A DNA stretch of 64,000 nt from the NCBI GenBank assembly GCA_001599755.1, contig BCHX01000005.1:4088409-4152408 (forward strand), given 5' to 3'. The position numbers and the translations under genes are program-made. The notes under the pieces were generated by a model that was not told the DNA's origin, did no database searches, and worked only from the letters and a program-made list of their open reading frames with translations. This document shows positions 1 to 10,916 of the stretch, one piece after another; positions within the stretch are counted from its first letter, which is position 1, and the number at the start of each line of letters is the position of its first letter. The DNA is from Gliomastix tumulicola. Lineage: Eukaryota > Ascomycota > Sordariomycetes > Hypocreales > Bionectriaceae.

Positions 1-22
1 GGAAAAGAGATGTACTGTCATC

Positions 23-41
23 GTCGGAACGACCTTCCGAC
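23..41. promoter_or_regulatory. CGG-N9-CCG inverted repeat, possible zinc-cluster regulator site
   Basis: Two 7-bp arms (GTCGGAA and TTCCGAC) form a perfect inverted repeat around 5 bases, giving CGG and CCG half sites 9 bases apart. It lies about 160 bases upstream of the ATG at 203. Paired CGG triplets are the usual targets of dimeric Zn2Cys6 proteins; that this one is used is inference. Confidence 0.3.
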
Positions 42-202
42 ATACAAACTCCGGCGACCGGATGAGACCACGTCTGGCCCTCCGATATCTTGCAGCGCAT
101 GATCTCACCCAGACAAGGGTCTTCCCATAAAAGCATCGTCTTACTTTGATATTTAGTAGCGACCAAAGCACTCGGACCTGTCAATCCAGCATAAGAATTA
201 CG

Positions 203-829
203 ATGTGGCCCTCATCTCTGCGAAGCTTGACCGCCTGCACTCTTCGGCGCGCTACCACCGCCAGAGTCTCCGCCCGGGCCATCTGTGGCGCCCGCGGTCT
301 GGTCACGGGCGGCAAGAAGGAATGGCTGTGTATCATGCCGGACAAGCCTGGCGTGGCGGAGATTCGAAAGAGAGTCAAAAGGCAAGTCGTCCTTGAATTC
401 ACTAGAACAGATATGTTCGGAAGATCTGACTGTCCCCAAGTGGCCACTACGAAGGCATCCAGCCGCTCATAAAATCTGGGAAGCTCGTCGCGGGGGGTAA
501 GTCCGCAGTGTTCCTCCATTGATGTTCTGTTGACGAGATCCTCCATACTGATAATGCCTGGCGTTGGCAGGAGGCATCTTTGAAAGCCACCCGGTAGACG
601 GCCAGGCTCCGAACTTCAGGGGCAGTGTGGTGGTCTACACCGGCGACACGGCCCAAGAGGTCCTCGATATCATCCAGTCGGACATCTACGCCGAGAGCGG
701 AGTATGGGACCTGGAGAAGGCCCAGATTATCCCGGTGAGTCCCCTCGCAGCCGTTGCTGAAGTGAAGAAGGTGGCTGACAACGCCCTGGACAGTATGTTC
801 CCGCGGTTCGTCAACCGCTGCCACAGTAG
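203..829 (+). CDS. YciI-like (YCII-related domain) protein, probably mitochondrial
   Basis: Four exons: 203-381, 441-496, 571-734 and 794-829, giving 144 aa. The spliced protein reads KEWLCIMPDKPG, then GHYEGIQPLIKSGKLVAGGG, then FRGSVVVYTGDTAQEVLDII and ends with VWDLEKAQIIPYV, the ferredoxin-like fold pattern of the YCII family (small dimeric proteins of unclear enzymatic role). The first 35 residues are rich in Arg, Ser and Ala and lack acidic residues, which suggests a mitochondrial presequence. Intron 1 begins with GCAAGT, so it is a GC-AG intron; introns 2 and 3 begin GTAAGT and GTGAGT. The ATG at 203 was chosen because it is the first in frame and supplies the presequence. The last exon is only 36 bases, and its family-like ending supports the splice. 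Substrate unknown. Confidence 0.8.
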
Positions 830-1138
830 GAATCGTGGGGACAGAATGAACGTGAAGGAATTTGGAGCATGAATTTTTATGAAGGTGTGCTTATATTCTG
901 TAGTTACGATATGGAAATGAATGTTTGGCTGCTGCATTGGCTACGTGTCTGGCGACCCTGCTACTCAGATCTCCGCGAACTTCAAACATACAGTGAACTG
1001 ACCATGTGTTCTGATGGAACAGTCACATGGATGGACTCGTCCAGTCCTGATCGCCGTGATGTCGATGCCAATTTTACGAGGCGTAGCTTAAATCAGGCCA
1101 TAGATTTACTACCAAAGTGAGTGGGCCCTGGATGCACT
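830..1138. other. Short intergenic stretch, 3' ends converge
   Basis: The YciI-like gene and proline dehydrogenase converge here. I see no gene, RNA or repeat; it presumably holds both 3' untranslated regions. Confidence 0.6.
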
Positions 1139-2597
1139 CTATCCAAGAAGCCGACGACGCAGCTCTTGAGCTAACGCTTTCTGCATGTGCTCCGTCCGCT
1201 CTACGGCCCCCCGATTCTCGACTGCCCGCCTGTACAAGTACCCCAAACACTCCGACACAGTCCCTCTCGTGAGACACTTGTACACCCTGAGGGGGTACTT
1301 CGCCGATGTCGGATCCCGGGCCGAGCTCTCGTATTCCTGCAGCAGGGAACAGCTCAGCTCATCCGCCATGCCGTGCACCTGACCGCATTCCAGCATCGAG
1401 AGAGTCGGGAGACCAGCCGAACGGCGGCCTTGGTACGTTTCGGCGGCCTTGGCGGCGCTGGCAGCGTTGTGCGTGGCGAGGAAGAGCGATGCATTTGGGA
1501 AGGCTAGATTCTCGGGAGACCCCTTGGGCATGGCTTGTGAGATGAACATGTCTGCGATGTCGTCGTACGACTGGTCGGTATCGGCTTTCGTGTCGTGGAT
1601 GAGAGAGCGGACTTCATTCTCGATGTATGCGCCTCGGACGAGCTTCACGCCGACTGTCCAGCCTTCTTCTGCCGCCAGTCTCACATGCCGGTTCGCATTC
1701 GCTCGAGCTCCCTTGAGGTAGGCCTGAATGGTGTTGTAGACCAGTGCTTCGCCGTCCCGGTTGTGTTTGCGCATGAGATCGATGGCCCAGTTGTCGAGTG
1801 TTGGCTGGAAAGCCTGCTGCTCGGCATCGATCCAGACGCGGGAGCCTTGACTGCGGACGTGATCGCATATCTCGTCCATGGCCCGCATGATGGACGCTGG
1901 CATGGGTTCCTTTGCTCTCAGTGCGTCGATAGCGACATCTCCAGCACCAGTCAGTCTAGAAGGACCAATGTTAGTTGAGTCATAAAAGTGATTCCTATAG
2001 GACCTACTTGACTGCGAGGAAGTCTCCCTTGTCGATCATGCGGAGTGTCTGGATCTGCTCATCCTTCCACTGTTCGATGACGCGCTCTTGGGCCGCGGTA
2101 TGTTCATGCTCAGATGCACCGCGACGGTCTGCCGGGTCTTGAAGCACGACTTCCTTTGCGTAGCCGAGGATGACGCCGTTGTAGCCCATGCCCTTGATCT
2201 CCTTCGTCGTCTTGGCGACCTCGTCTGCCGTGGCCCCGGCGGCGTACTGGTCATAGAGGAACAGGCGGAGGAGACGGTTCAAGACGGGATTCCAGTCCAC
2301 GTTGAAGACGGCGAGCTTGGAGGTGCAGACAAACCCGAGCGCCACTAGTGCTGGCTGCAGGAACCATCTCTTTCCCATCAGGGAAGTCAAGATGAGCGAA
2401 CGAACGAGAGTCTTGTGCGGGAGCCTGGCCAGGGGTGCATCGCTTTTGATGGGAGGGCTCGGGACTACACCTGAGAGGGGTACGGGAATTTGGATGGTAG
2501 AGGGAGCGATGGCTCTGTTGATAGTCTTTTGAGACGTGTGAAGTGGCCGAAAGAGGCTTGGTACCATGTGCCGAGGCACAAACATGGACCGCGACAT
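1139..2597 (-). CDS. prnD: Proline dehydrogenase (proline oxidase), mitochondrial
   Basis: Oxidises L-proline to delta-1-pyrroline-5-carboxylate with FAD, the first step of proline use as nitrogen and carbon source, at the inner mitochondrial membrane. Two exons on the minus strand, 2597-2008 and 1955-1139, 468 aa; the intron starts GTAGGT and has the branch site CTAAC. Family marks: GYNGVILGYAKEV in the first half, RVWIDAEQQAFQP, GVKLVRGAYIENE (the conserved RGAY segment of the beta/alpha barrel), LATHNAAS, and a C-terminal YLYRRAVENRGA segment that binds the flavin and substrate. The Arg- and Ser-rich N-terminus fits a mitochondrial presequence. An open frame continues 11 codons upstream but only to a TTG, so the ATG at 2597 is used. 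It is divergent from P5C dehydrogenase, with 508 bp between the start codons. Confidence 0.92.
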
Positions 2598-2791
2598 GAT
2601 GCAGGCGTTTGAACAGCGACAAGGAGACAACTGAGCAGCACCAAGGATTCACGGCAACAGGATGACCTTGTCAAGCTACGGGATATTTAACAGCATGAGT
2701 CTCGTTTGTGTCGCAAACCTCCATTTTCTGTGGGCGCGTGGCTCGTAGCTTCGCACGTCTCCCCCGAGCTCGGACGCACTGAGTCTCGTGA

Positions 2792-2949
2792 TTATCGATT
2801 TCCACTGATAAGGCGTACGGACATGCTCGCCGTTTGTTCCGATAGGCTTTGCGGCACTTGGTCAGAGTGATCTCGTGGCTTATCATCCGGGCGCTGAGGG
2901 CGCACAGAGCTTGGTGGCTGGATCGGAAGCTGCTTCCGATGTGTTATCA
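2792..2949. promoter_or_regulatory. Cluster of four GATA-factor-type sites in the divergent proline promoter
   Basis: The 508-bp gap between the two proline genes contains HGATAR-type sites at 2792-2797 (minus, CGATAA), 2806-2811 (plus, TGATAA), 2880-2885 (minus, TGATAA) and 2944-2949 (minus, TGATAA). Such sites bind AreA-type nitrogen regulators, which are known to control proline genes in Aspergillus. Use here is inference. Confidence 0.45.
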
Positions 2950-3105
2950 CGGAACCGAGGCCGGCTCACCCGCACGGCACGATACTCAAATGGAGATGAG
3001 TACCTGTAAAAGACCCTCTGCCGATGATCATTCTGCTCGTCTTGACCACATATACTCTCGTCATTCGGTCAATAATCTTACCGCTGGACAAGACCAAAGC
3101 CCCTC

Positions 3106-4935
3106 ATGGCATCGAGAGTCATCCGCAGGCCGGTCCTGCAAAGCACCAAGATCCAACCAATATGCCCTCTCGCGACTACCAGAGGGATGAGGATGCTGCA
3201 TCCCCCGAAATTCGAGAATGAGCCGTTCGTAAGTGAAAACGGCCGCGAATGATAAAGTAGCGTTAGCTGACGTGCGTCGGGGAAGCTCAACTACGCCAAA
3301 GGGTCTCCGGAGAGAGCCCGACTGCAGGACGCCCTGCAGGATCTCAAAAGACGGATGCCGGTCCAGGTGCCCATCACCATCAATGGTGTCGAGGTGAGTA
3401 TTGCACTCCCCCTACTCGTCCCATGTCATTTTACTCACCTGATAGTGTAGACCCGGACAATCCAGTCGCGGAAGCAGGTCAATCCCTCCAACCACAGCCA
3501 GTCCGTAGCAGAGTACGCCATCGCCACGCCAGACCAAGTCAATGCCGCCGTGGATGCAGCTCTGGAGGCCAAGCCCGCCTGGGAAGCTCTCCCCTTCGAG
3601 GACCGAGCCGCCATCTTCCTGCGTGCCTCCGAGCTCATCGCGGGCAAGTATCGCCAGGACATCGTCGCCTCCACGATGCTCGGCCAGGGCAAAAACATCT
3701 GGCAGGCCGAGATCGAGGCGCCCACGGAGTCCGTCGACTTCTTCCGGTACTACGTCCAAGAGGCGTGGGCCCTCTTCGCCCAGCAGCCAAAGGTCAATCC
3801 CTCCGGGCAGTGGAACAAGCTCGACTATCGCGCCCTCGAGGGCTTCGTGTACGCCATTGCGCCGTTCAACTTCACCGCCCTGGCGGCTACGCTCGTCGGT
3901 CCCGGCGCGCTGCTCGGAAATGTCGTGATCCTGAAGCCCTCCGACTCGGCCCTGCACTCGGCCTTCCTCATCCACCAGATCCTCCTCGAAGCCGGCCTCC
4001 CCAAGGACGTCGTCCAGTTCCTCCCCGGCGACGCCGAGGACGTCACAAACACCATCCTCCGGCGTCCCGAGCTCGGCGCCGTGAGCTTCATCGGCTCGAC
4101 GCAGGTCTTCAAGGGCATCCAGAAGAAGATCGGCGACCAGATCGGGAGGGGCACGTACAACTCGTACCCGCGCGTCATCGGCGAGACGGGCGGCAAGAAC
4201 TGGGGGTTTGTGCACTCGTCTGCCGATGTCAGGAACGCGGCGCTGCAGACGGTGCGTGCGGCCTTTGAGTACCAGGGGCAGAAGTGCTCCGCGTGCTCGC
4301 GTGTGTATGTCGCCGAGTCCGTCTGGCCGGCGTTCAGGAAGCATCTCGAGGAGGAGATTGCGCAGCTCAAGGTCGGCGATGTCGAGGACTTTGAGAACTT
4401 TGTCACTCCTGTTATCCACGAACGGTCCTTCGACAAACTGAACCGCGTGATCAAGGACGCGAAAAACGACCCCGAGCTGGAGCTCATCACGGGCGGCAAG
4501 GCATCCAAGGAGAAGGGCTACTTCGTCCATCCGACCGTCTATCGCACGTCCAACCCGCGCCACGACATCATGTCGCGCGAGCTGTTCGGCCCGATCCTCG
4601 GCGTGTACGTCTATCCCGACGATCAGTTCGAAGAGACGCTCCATCTGCTCGACACGACGTCGCGCTACGGACTCACGGGCAGCATCTTCGCGCTGGATCC
4701 GTACGCGTCGCGGACGGCGCAGGAGAAGCTGAAGCACGCGGCGGGCATGCTGTACATCAACACGAAGTGCACGGGGTCAATCGTGGCCCAGCAGCCATTT
4801 GGAGGCAGCCGAGACTCGGGGACAAATGACAAGACGGGGACGATGGCGCACTTGCAGCGATACACGAGTGTGAGGTCGATCAAGGAGGATTTCGTCGCCT
4901 TGGATAAGGTCCAGTATGCTTCCAATGAGGTTTGA
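3106..4935 (+). CDS. prnC: Delta-1-pyrroline-5-carboxylate dehydrogenase, mitochondrial
   Basis: Converts P5C/glutamate semialdehyde to glutamate with NAD+, the second step of proline breakdown, in the mitochondrial matrix. Three exons: 3106-3228, 3286-3393 and 3451-4935, 571 aa, with introns starting GTAAGT and GTGAGT. The ALDH fold is complete: GFVYAIAPFNFTALA (cofactor loop), FIGSTQVFKGI, GETGGKNWGFV, and FEYQGQKCSACSRVYV, in which Cys356 matches the catalytic cysteine of the family, then ELFGPILGVYVY and QQPFGGSRDSGTNDK. The first 30 residues (MASRVIRRPVLQ...) look like a mitochondrial presequence. It pairs with proline dehydrogenase across a shared promoter; no proline permease or PrnA-like activator lies in this window, unlike the Aspergillus prn cluster. 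Length is normal for the family. Confidence 0.95.
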
Positions 4936-5942
4936 GGATGGGTCAGACGATGAGTGGTGCTTGGAGGACGTGCACTAGTTGCTGCAGTCAGCGCCCTCAT
5001 GAATGTGTGATTTTGCGTCTGGTTGGCCTCAGTAGCGGTATAGCCGAGCGCGACTATAATTCACACGTGTTCAGTCAGACAAACCGCTCCTCACCATGAA
5101 CACAGCGAGATGCGTGAGCGTGGGACCTCCCTGACGTGAGATTATTGCGATGCTATCTAACAAAAACCCAGTGAACCGAACCATCTCACCCTCCCTCCAT
5201 AGCCCATAATGCACGGCGTCCCCGACAGCTGAAGCTCCGCCCCCCTCTTCTCGCGTCGGCCCGGGCCAGTAGCTGGAGAGCACGCCTGCTGCCCAGAGCC
5301 AGAGCGTGCTAGCGGGCGGTGACAGTGATCGATAGCCCCGTTCCAGTGGAGGAAGAAAAGGGCAGTTCGTTTCGTCTCCCCAGAGCACGCTACGGTTTAG
5401 TGGCTTCTGGGCTGAGAGGCACTAGTCCTGCGGCTGGCTCTCGGTGGATATAGCGGTGTCCAATGAATCTGTCCCTCATTCTCGAGATGCAGTGAGCACC
5501 GCCCAAAGAAGATGTGCCCAGAACGCGCTACCGCTGGATGGGGGAAGACATGGCTGCTAGCGGCCAGCTGACGGTCGTGATAGCTGCTTCGAGGCAGTCT
5601 CTGGAGTGGTGGGTGAGATTCCAGAGCTGTGGTCTGGGCCTGAATAGGCGATGGGAGAGACATTTGGGAGACACTGAGCCATAGGCGAGGCCGTAGGGCA
5701 GAGCAGATGCCGACGCGTATGTGCTCACTAGAGGGGCCGCCCAGGCCTGCGCCCTCGGTATTGGCTGGGCCTGGCCTCATGCACGAGAAGTACAAATACC
5801 GGTGTGTCGCCCCATCGATTCGTGCTTCAATGTTACCATTTTGGATGAACAATGCTCATTAGCAGGTTCGCAACTTACCCTCCCATCACTACCAACAATA
5901 GGCTTATCTGTTCTACATCGTGCACATTCCCGACACTGAACC
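4936..5942. other. Intergenic, about 1 kb, no gene supported
   Basis: Antisense open frames at 5071-5388 and 5397-5852 have no recognisable domain and no splice logic. No repeat or RNA gene seen. The last 200 bases presumably contain the promoter and 5' leader of the gene at 5943. Confidence 0.5.
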
Positions 5943-7813
5943 ATGCCCGGCGTCGTTGACGAAGCCTCTCCTAAGAAGGAGCCCAACAAGCTCATCCTCT
6001 GCTTCGACGGCACTGGCAACCAGTTCACCGGCTCCAATGGCGACACTAACGTGGTCAAGCTGCTGAACAAGCTGGACCGGAATCATGCCCACCAGTACCA
6101 CTACTACCAGAGTAAGCATCCAATTCTGTCCTTTCACAGGCGCAGCGCTGACACGGCGAACACAGCTGGCATTGGCACCTACACCGTAAATGAGAGATCC
6201 GTCAATCAGTCATGGCTCGGTCGCGTGACGACCTCCATCTCCCAGACCATCGACACGGGCGTTGCCACCACCTTTGACGCGCACGTCATGGCTGGCTACC
6301 GCTTCCTGATGCGCTACTACGAGTCTGTATGTATATCTCACCCCAATGCTACTCAGCACGCACTCACACCCCATGTCACAGGGCGACAAGATCTACATGT
6401 TCGGCTTCAGCCGCGGCGCCTTCACCGCCAAGTTCCTCGCCCGCATGATCCACAGAGTCGGCCTCCTCTGCCGCGGCAACGAGGAGATGGTCCCCTTCGC
6501 CTTCCGCCTGTACACGCACTACCTCAGTCTCGCGCGCATCATGAGGAAGGAGAAGAAGAAGGACGTCTTTAAGCCCGATATTAAGGACCGCGAGGACGCG
6601 CCGCTGCTCGAGGATGACGAGGACGACGAGGATGATGAGGACGTCTCCGAGGATGAGTTCTCGCAGCTGACCGAGGAGCAGACACTGCTCATGCCGCAGG
6701 GTATCTCCGAGGAGCAGCTGTCGGAGGAGTTCAAGGAGGCGCTGAACAAGATCAAGGCTTTCAAGCATACCTTCTGCCGGAAGGACCAGCGGAGCCAGCA
6801 TGAGCACGAGCATAATATCAAGGTCTTCTTCCTTGGCATCTGGGACTGCGTTAACTCGGTTGCTGTGCTGGAGCAGACGGCCTCGCAGCCTGTGCCTGTG
6901 CTCGGCACGGCGCGGTATGTCCGTCACGCTGTCTCGGTGGATGAGCGTCGTGTTAAGTTCAAGCCTGCGCTGCTCGCTCAGGACATCCGTGTCATTGACA
7001 AGATCAACAAGGGGAATAAGGGCGGGACGAATGGCACCAACGGCACCAACGGCGCTGGAGGATCAAAGGTCCGTGTGGAGGAAGACATCAAGGAAGTCTG
7101 GTTTCCCGGCAATCACGGCGACGTCGGTGGCGGCTGGCCCTCCGAGCCTCCGAAGAAGCAGTCTATCTGGCTGAAGATCAAGGGCTTCTTCACCAGTGAC
7201 AAAGCCAAGAAGCCCTCGGCCGATGTCCGCAACGACCAGTTCCAGCTGAGCGATATCCCGCTCGCTTGGATGATCCGGGAGCTCGAGATCGTGGGCAAGA
7301 AGCACCCCGAGGCGAGCGTCAAGTGGACGAGGAGGGTCGACGGGTTCAAGAAGAGGTTCCAGGAGAGAAAGGAGCAGGCTCTGAGCGGGTTCATCCATGA
7401 TCCGCTCAAGTTCGGCTTCGGAACGGGGTTCTTCAAGGTCATTTTCTGGTGGTTCCTTGGTATGTATTTGCAATCATTCTCGCCTTTTTCCTTCCACAGC
7501 GACTAACAACGTCACAGAGGCCTCGCCGTTCATTACTCGATGGGAGTTGGAGAAGGACAAGTGGGAGCCCCGTCGGTTCCCACCGAACCTGGGATACGCG
7601 CGGGATATCCCCAAGGATGCCGTCCTTCACGAGTCGCTCAAGTGGCGCATCGAGAATGACCCGGCGTACTTCCCACTCAACAATCACGGAGGCTCTGGGC
7701 TTGCGTGCTTGAAGCGAGAGGGGTGGAAGCCAGAGCTGGAGGTGGAGCCCCTGCGCAAGCATCTCCAGGAGACGCGCGACCTGGACCATCAGACGTACAC
7801 GTTTAAGCGATGA
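5943..7813 (+). CDS. DUF2235 / Tle1-like alpha/beta hydrolase (phospholipase-like)
   Basis: Four exons: 5943-6111, 6166-6326, 6382-7459 and 7518-7813, 567 aa. The N-terminus has KLILCFDGTGNQF, the start of the DUF2235 domain shared with type VI secretion phospholipase effectors (Tle1). YQTGIGTYT follows the first splice, and MFGFSRGAFTAKFLARM carries the G-x-S-x-G nucleophile elbow (Ser120). WFPGNHGDVGGGW near residue 380 supplies the conserved histidine/aspartate region. Between the elbow and that motif there is an acidic run (about residues 185-205, nearly all Asp and Glu) and a TNGTNGTNG tract, both likely flexible inserts. No signal peptide, so cytosolic. Fungal members are common and mostly uncharacterised; lipase activity is inferred from bacterial relatives. 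Splice sites are consensus. Confidence 0.85.
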
Positions 7814-8666
7814 ATGGGAGGCCTGATGGAAACGCGGCCATCACAGGCGAGTGAGGGTGTGTGTCAGTCACTATACTGAGGGAAGTTGCTGATGTGTAAG
7901 TGAAGGAGAATGTATTAGCTACCGGCACTTGGGTTTTCCTTTTGGGATTTGATTAGGGCTTCGAATAATACCACATGATCCCACATATCAGTTTTTCAGC
8001 TTACTAGATAGCTCGTATGCAATTTGATACGATTCCGCCATGATGTATCAGCCCGTGATGTCTGAACCTGTCCGTTGCCCAAGTCCTCCCACTCCGAATG
8101 CTGCTCTCTGAGAAGCGACTCGGGACTGCAACTGCTGGAATACAGGCAAGAAGTAAAGCGAAAAACTTCATCGCGAGGCAATGAAAACATCATGGGGTAT
8201 ATGGAAGAGTAGGTAGGCTTGATACGAATTGGTAGGCATGATTCTGAGATCGATCCAATGGCTAGACGTGATTTGAGAAGATCTTATATCTCTCGCCTCT
8301 CTCTGCCTTGGATGAGTGACGCGAGTCCCTGAGCCCTGTGTCACGACCTTGGCGTAACATCTGGAACATGGCTTTCCCATTCTCCCAAACTATCATCAAG
8401 ATCGGCTGTACGTGAACCGTGCCTAGTGTCACAACTCGGCGTCATGTGAGATTTAGAAAGCGAGAGACTTGTCGTAGATATCGATATTTGTCAGACTCAG
8501 TCACCTCGCTTTGTGTAGTCACCGGCTGATGAGCATTAGGGGTGGGCGAGTCAGTCAAACGTGTCACCATGGCCAACAAGGTCAAATTTCCGCAATCATT
8601 GTAGGCTTCTCGCAAAGAATACGTTTATAATCTCTGAAATATCCTGGAGACCACCCTCCAACGTGC
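7814..8666. other. Intergenic, 853 bp, no gene supported
   Basis: Lies between the 3' ends of the hydrolase gene and the Cip1-like gene. Contains no convincing coding frame, tRNA or repeat; moderately AT-rich around 7900-8050. Confidence 0.5.
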
Positions 8667-9740
8667 TTACAAGCACTGCGAGTACCACTCATTCACAAAC
8701 GTGCATGTCGATCCAGCCACGCAAGTCGTCGGTCCACTCCAGCCATTACCACCGCATTGGCCGTATTTCCTATTCAATATGTTAGCATGTGTTTGGTTCG
8801 AGATAATTAGAGAACTTACACCTGAGCAGCAGAGGTCGAGGTAGCCGTGGCAGTCGTTCGAGTAGTGGTAGACGTCGGCACCGAAGTGATGCCGGAAGAC
8901 TGCGAGGTGGAAGTTGCCGTCGACGTCGCTCGTGTCGTCGTGCTCACAGAAGGACTGCCGCTGCAGCCGATACGGCTCGAACCAATGGCGACATCATCAT
9001 ACCAGAAGGTGTTGGTATCGCCACCGTACGACTCCCATCCGAAGTAGATGCCCGTCACCTTGGGCTTGTACGCGCCCCTCTCCCACTGGCCACCGTTCGG
9101 ATTGTTAGCGCCGGGTCCAGCCTGGAGGCCGCTGATCGAGTTGCCGTTCAGCCACGTCTCGATGGTGCCGTCGGTGCCCAGGTGGTACTCGAAGCACTGG
9201 AAAGCACCGGCGGGGAGGGGAGCCGACGCGGCAATGCCCTGGGGGGAGAGATCGGGGAGGGTGGCATCGTCAGACTCGCGGTTGTACATGAGGATGTTGC
9301 TCTGCCCGCCGATACGGAGGTGTTTGTTCGTGCCGAGGCCGGGGTCGGGCATGGTGATGAAGGTGACGTGGGAGGCAGTGAAGGCCTTGGAAGCTTTGCT
9401 AGAGAACGAAATACCCTGTCAGTACACTCTCGGACATATGAGAGAAAAGAATGAGGGATCCTTACACCCAGGTCCTCACGTAGACATCGCCGCTTGGGAC
9501 AGATGTAGTGCCGAAGAAGATATGTCCGCAGTAGCCACCTGCTCCGTCGACCTTCATCGAGGCCTTGCCGCTGTGTGCGGTAGACGTATCAAGAGTGATG
9601 CTCCCGCCCTGGTTGCAGTCCGGCGCATACGTCTTCCACTTGGTCTGGTCCCATCCTCCCTCAAAGTCATCTGAGATCTGAGCCGCGGCTGGGGCTGCGA
9701 GGATAGCGCCCAGAGCGAGCACTTCCGAAATTCGCACCAT
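8667..9740 (-). CDS. cip1: Cip1-like secreted protein with C-terminal CBM1
   Basis: Three exons on the minus strand: 9740-9466, 9398-8820 and 8769-8667, 318 aa. Order: signal peptide (residues 1-20, ending AAPAAA), a catalytic-type beta-jelly-roll domain (about 21-235), a Ser/Thr-rich linker, then a fungal cellulose-binding module. The domain shares long stretches with Trichoderma reesei Cip1 (cellulose-induced protein 1): ISDDFEGGWDQTKW, GYCGHIFFGTT, HLRIGGQS, YNRESDDATLPDLSP and FQCFEYHLGTDGTIETWLNG. Cip1 resembles glucuronan/alginate lyases in fold but its substrate is debated. The CBM1 begins YGQCGGNGWSGPTTC and ends NEWYSQCL; it is found only after splicing the last intron, which starts GTAAGT. 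Start at 9740 gives the signal peptide; a TATA box lies 95 bp upstream. Confidence 0.93.
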
Positions 9741-9831
9741 GGTGATCTGGAGATTCGAGAAGCAGCTACTGAGCAGAGGAGGCGATGAGTATCTCCGTTG
9801 CGTTTGCATTCACAGAACGAGCAGTCGCCCC

Positions 9832-9839
9832 CTTTTATA
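9832..9839 (-). promoter_or_regulatory. TATA box of the cip1-like gene
   Basis: TATAAAAG on the minus strand about 95 bases upstream of the ATG at 9740, a normal distance for a highly expressed, inducible fungal gene. Confidence 0.5.
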
Positions 9840-9840
9840 G

Positions 9841-10672
9841 TGCCCTCTGGCGGCTCATCGGCGAATCTGTCACGGGCCGCGTCTCTCCCAGATATACCAC
9901 ATACGGAACACCGAAAACACGGAAAAGCTGATATTGACCAGGCAATCAATAATCCGGAACGTCACTGCCCGCAATCTCAGGAGGCTAAACGCTTGTCCCC
10001 GAACGCGCACGATGCCAGCAAATGCGACCCTTGCGACCCTTGCAGCCCGGCTAACACGGCATGATCATCATCATAATCGGCAGTCTCCCCGCAGATCCGG
10101 CCTGGTTCCGAAAGAGGATCTAGGAAGAAGGGCCTGGGTCTTGTGCCAAATGCAAGGGGGGGAACGGCGGCATTTTTTGTTGGCGGCTAAAAGGGGACAT
10201 GTGTCTAGATCTTCGGGGCAGGTGGGAGACGTGCAAGAAACGGGAACGGAGGCGGTCATCGTTTGATCGTTTGATGTTTGTTGATTGTCTTTTACTTCTC
10301 TCATGTTATTTGGGGGGATGATATGACATGATCCGCACTTCCAATAGTCAGCAAGATGGCGGACTAAGACGTGCTGGCATAGAATATGTATCTTGCTCGT
10401 TTAAGTCAAGCTTCAGCATCATGGAGTCTCCTGTCAAGCTTCTCAAAGCCGGCCTAATAATGTCTGCGAGGGGTGCGAAGATAGACTGGTCAAGTGTTGG
10501 AGTCCTGGCTTTCAGGATCTCGACATGCATCACGTTCTTTGGAGTATATATCCACCAATTTATGGTAAGCAAGCAGACGAGGAGAATGGACAATAAGTGT
10601 CGATTAGAGGTGAATAAAATACTTATATACACAAAAGCCTGTTAGGAAAGAGGAGAGCTGGATCTCATATAG
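9841..10672. other. Intergenic, no gene supported
   Basis: Upstream region of the cip1-like gene and the adjoining AT-richer DNA. No coding frame with a start, splice logic or domain was found. Confidence 0.5.
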
Positions 10673-10888
10673 GCGTACGATAGTCTACCCATCGTCGCAG
10701 CAAATAGTGAAGTGACTGGCCAAATCTCAATCTTCTTATGTCAAGCAAGCGTGCGATAGTCTACCTATCGACGCATATTGCTGGAGGCCAAATCTCAATA
10801 TGTCTCGCCTGTCGCATGTGTGCGATAGTCTACCCATCGACGCAGCATATTGTTACGCACTCAATCTTGACCTGTCTCGTGTACGAGA
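10673..10888. repeat. Three degenerate tandem repeats of 69-76 bp
   Basis: Copies start at 10673, 10749 and 10818. Each opens with a core reading GYGTRCGATAGTCTACC and continues with ATCGWCGCA; the first two also share GGCCAAATCTCAAT later in the unit. The array sits just beyond the stop codon of the subtilase gene, so it may be in its 3' region. Function unknown. Confidence 0.6.
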
Positions 10889-10916
10889 TAATCAGTCAAG
10901 CCGACGGCAGCCAAAA

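Noticed and set aside
3412..4737. 441-codon minus-strand open frame
   Set aside because: Antisense shadow of the P5C dehydrogenase gene; GC-rich codon use opens the opposite strand and no domain is present.
5071..5852. Two minus-strand open frames upstream of the hydrolase gene
   Set aside because: No recognisable domain, no splice logic, and low-quality protein sequence.
9048..9674. 208-codon plus-strand open frame
   Set aside because: Lies opposite the Cip1-like gene, whose family match is clear.
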